Below are positions 4,479 to 6,632 of a stretch of DNA of 6,632 nt, in pieces. The DNA lies in NCBI GenBank assembly GCA_023457615.1, contig JAEWKY010000344.1, positions 1 to 6,632 of the forward strand. The letters run 5' to 3'. The stretch comes from Actinomycetes bacterium (lineage in GTDB: Bacteria > Actinomycetota > Actinomycetes > Actinomycetales > Microbacteriaceae). Within the stretch, counting starts at the first letter, position 1. Each line of letters starts with the position of its first letter. A model generated the notes under the pieces. It made no database searches and had not been told where the DNA came from. It saw only the letters and a program-made list of their open reading frames with translations. A program made the position numbers and the translations under genes.

Positions 4479-6632
4479 TCAGGCGAGCTCGGAGAGCCGG
4501 CGGACAACCGACCGCATCCCGTGCCGGGCGCCCCGCGCGGCGGCCGCGTTCCACTCGTCGTCGTTCAACGCCGCGCGGGTGCGCTCGCGGTACTTCTGGG
4601 TGTGGGTGGGGTTGATGTTGTGCGGCGCGAAGCCGAAGCGGGCGCCGAGCTGGTCGCCCGCGGCGAAGAGCTCCGCCGCGTCGGAGTGGCGCTCGAGGCT
4701 GGAGAGCGCGGAGCCGAAGTTGAGCACGCCGCTGATCGCCGTCGGCCAGTCCTCCGTCTCGAGCGCGCGCACGGCGCCCGTGCGGATGATCGCGAGGGCC
4801 TCGCGACCGCGCTTCGACTCCGTGAGGATCTGCCCGGTCACGAAGCACGCGCTCTTGAGCGAGAACGCGTTACCGGTCTCGACCGCCCGCCGGTAGCTGT
4901 CGGCGAGGTAGTCGAGGGCCTCGGCCGGGCGACCCGCCATCCGCAGGATGTCGCCGCGGAACAGCACCTCGTCGCCGCGGTCCCACTCCTCGACCTTCTG
5001 CTCGGGAGCGTCGCGGATCGCCGCGGCCGCGTCGAGCTGGGCGAGCGCCGTGTCCAGGTCGCCGCTCACGGCGGCGATGAAGCCGGTCATGAGCGCGGAC
5101 ATCATGCGGTGGTAGGGGTCGGTGTCGGGCCCGACGTTCTCGGCGACGCGCATCACGGCGGCCACGGTCGAGGCCGGGTCGGCGCCGACCGACGAGATGA
5201 AGGCGAGGGCCTTGAGGGCCTGCGCCTCGTGCAGCGCGTGCCGCGTGCCGGGGAGCTCGAGCGAGCGCTCGAGCGCGCTGCGACCGTCGACGTGGTGGCT
5301 GCGCTGGTACCAGTGCCACGCCTGGGGTCCGACGATCCCGAGGGCCGTCGCCCGGTCGCCGCGCTCGATCGCGCCCTCGAGCGCGGCGTCGAGATCGGGA
5401 CGCGACTCGGCCAGGAGCGCGGTCGCGCGACGGTTGTCGGGTGACTTGAGCCCGAGCTCGGCCTCCTCGACGAGCTGCACCGCCCACGCCTCGCGCCGCG
5501 ACTCCCAGGCCGCGCGGTCCGGCTCGGGATGCCGCTCGCGCACGTAGCGCTGCACCGACTCGAGCAGGCGGAAGCGGCGCACGCCCGTCTCGCTCGCGAC
5601 GGCGGCGACGAGCGACTTCCGGGTGAGGGCGACCGTGAGCTCGCGCGCGTCGGAGCCGTCGACGGCGACCACGGCCGCGACGGCGTCGAGGGAGAACGAT
5701 CCCGCGAACAGGGCGAGCTGACGCAGGGCGGCGAGCTCGGCCTCCGAGAGCAGGTCGATGCTCCAGTCGAGGGCGTCGGTGATGGAGTCGTGTCGCCCGC
5801 CCCCCGCGCGGCCGGGATGCGCGACCGAGGCCGCGACCTCCGGCAGGGTGAGCACGTCGAGACGCGACGCGGCGAGCTCGAGGGCGAGCGGCAGGCCGTC
5901 GAGAGCGGCGCACAGCGCCGTCGCGGTCTCGAGGTCGGCGTCGTCCCAGTCGACGACGCCGGACGTGTCGGTCGCGCGCTGGAGGAACAGCCGCACGGCG
6001 TCGGGCGCCGCCTCCCCGACGAGCGGGTCGATCGCGACGAGACGCTCGCCCGGCATCCGGAGGGCCTCGCGGCTCGTCACGAGGACCGTGAGGCCCTCGC
6101 AGTGCGCGAGCAGCTGCGAGACGACGGCCGCGACGGCGCCGAGCACGTGCTCGGCGTTGTCCAGGATGAGCAGCGCGCGACGTCCGCGGAGGCGCTCGGC
6201 GAGCTGCGCGGCGCTGTGCTCCATGACGCCGAGCACGTCGGCGATGCCGGCGATCACGCGGTCGGCCTCCTCGACGACGGCGAGATCGACGAGCCACTGC
6301 TCGTCGTCGACCGCCGAGGTCGTGCGACGCGCGGCCTCGATCGCGAGTCGGGTCTTGCCGACTCCGGCCGGGCCGACGAGCGTGACGAGCCGCGCCTCGG
6401 CGCGTCCGCGCTCGATGAGCTCGAGCTCGCGCGCCCGGCCGACGAAGCGCGTGAGCGGGATCGGCACCCCGACCCGCTCGACGGCGGGCGTCGTGCCGAG
6501 CGCGGCGGAGACGACGACGGGGTCCTGCCGCACGATCGACTGGCGCAGCTCGGCGAGCTCGGGGGCCGGCTCGAGACCGAGCTGCTCGACGACGCGCGCG
6601 CGGTGGGCGTCGAGCGCGTCGAGCGCCTCGGC
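4479..6632 (-). CDS. AfsR/SARP-like STAND regulator: BTAD end, NB-ARC-type ATPase, TPR (5' end beyond window)
   Basis: The frame is open to base 6632, giving 717 visible residues. The first 36 (AEALDALDAHRARVVEQLGL to about IVRQDP) match the end of a bacterial transcriptional activation domain (BTAD), so a winged helix and most of BTAD should lie outside. Next comes a STAND-type NTPase: FVGRARELE near 63, Walker A GPAGVGKT at 87-94, Walker B LLILDNAEHV at 154-163, TSREAL at 186-191, and GLPLALELAASRL from 246. A helical region (ITDALDWSIDLLSEAELAAL) follows, then TPR-like helices from about 410 to the end. Such proteins are ATP-driven transcription activators, often of secondary metabolism or stress genes. 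A GTG at 6533 is inside the fusion and is not the real start. The full protein should exceed 900 residues. Target unknown; no biosynthetic gene is visible. Confidence 0.88.
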   Translation of the reverse strand, partial: AEALDALDAHRARVVEQLGLEPAPELAELRQSIVRQDPVVVSAALGTTPAVERVGVPIPLTRFVGRARELELIERGRAEARLVTLVGPAGVGKTRLAIEAARRTTSAVDDEQWLVDLAVVEEADRVIAGIADVLGVMEHSAAQLAERLRGRRALLILDNAEHVLGAVAAVVSQLLAHCEGLTVLVTSREALRMPGERLVAIDPLVGEAAPDAVRLFLQRATDTSGVVDWDDADLETATALCAALDGLPLALELAASRLDVLTLPEVAASVAHPGRAGGGRHDSITDALDWSIDLLSEAELAALRQLALFAGSFSLDAVAAVVAVDGSDARELTVALTRKSLVAAVASETGVRRFRLLESVQRYVRERHPEPDRAAWESRREAWAVQLVEEAELGLKSPDNRRATALLAESRPDLDAALEGAIERGDRATALGIVGPQAWHWYQRSHHVDGRSALERSLELPGTRHALHEAQALKALAFISSVGADPASTVAAVMRVAENVGPDTDPYHRMMSALMTGFIAAVSGDLDTALAQLDAAAAIRDAPEQKVEEWDRGDEVLFRGDILRMAGRPAEALDYLADSYRRAVETGNAFSLKSACFVTGQILTESKRGREALAIIRTGAVRALETEDWPTAISGVLNFGSALSSLERHSDAAELFAAGDQLGARFGFAPHNINPTHTQKYRERTRAALNDDEWNAAAARGARHGMRSVVRRLSELA

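Noticed and set aside
5061..5069. Another GCCGCTCAC nonamer within the AfsR-like gene
   Set aside because: A single copy, encoding VSG in a TPR-like region; chance sharing of common codons, not part of the DUF4097 repeat.
4521..6297. Long open frames overlapping the AfsR-like gene (plus 4521-5444, minus 4870-6297)
   Set aside because: Compositionally biased shadows with no recognisable domains; the BTAD-NTPase-TPR frame has clear motifs throughout.
1..6632. Mobile element, phage, toxin-antitoxin or defence system
   Set aside because: No transposase, integrase, nuclease, toxin or terminal repeats were recognised; all coding space is taken by regulators, a repeat protein and membrane proteins.

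Overview
The window is a dense, very GC-rich stretch (G or C at most third codon positions) with short intergenic gaps, SD-led and apparently leaderless starts side by side, and several protein families common in Actinobacteria. A member of the Microbacteriaceae or a close relative is my best guess; no rRNA or marker gene is present to settle it. I see no mobile element, CRISPR array, tRNA or rRNA gene.

Layout. (1) 1-1258, minus strand: a two-gene operon of a DUF4097 beta-repeat protein followed by a PadR-type repressor that runs off the left edge. The two genes overlap by four bases (GTGA). Two near-identical CGCGATATATCGCG-type palindromes lie in the promoter, one of them covering the predicted -10 box. 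(2) 1351-2144, plus strand: a divergent MerR-family TipAL-like regulator with its own MerR-style operator-promoter, no SD at its first ATG, and a near-perfect SD inside the gene in front of an in-frame ATG that would release the drug-binding half alone, as in Streptomyces tipA. (3) 2145-2215: a convergent gap filled by a perfect 16-bp inverted repeat. (4) 2216-2985, minus strand: a YczE-like membrane protein translationally coupled (ATGA) to a 35-residue single-span membrane protein. (5) 3039-4463, plus strand: a divergent MocR (GntR-aminotransferase fusion) regulator of the YczR type, sharing a 53-bp control region with yczE. (6) 4479-6632, minus strand: the C-terminal part of a large BTAD/NTPase/TPR regulator of the SARP-AfsR type, whose DNA-binding N-terminus lies beyond the right edge.

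How it works together. The window is essentially a row of local regulators: PadR with DUF4097, TipAL-like on its own promoter, YczR with yczE, and an AfsR-like STAND regulator. Three of the four have a visible or arguable operator beside them. Each module is of a recognisable kind. I found no wholly new multi-gene system. The less familiar details are the internal translation start in a cysteine-free TipAL homologue, the coupled 35-residue protein, the promoter-operator fusion in the PadR module, and a clean internal duplication in the YczE protein.
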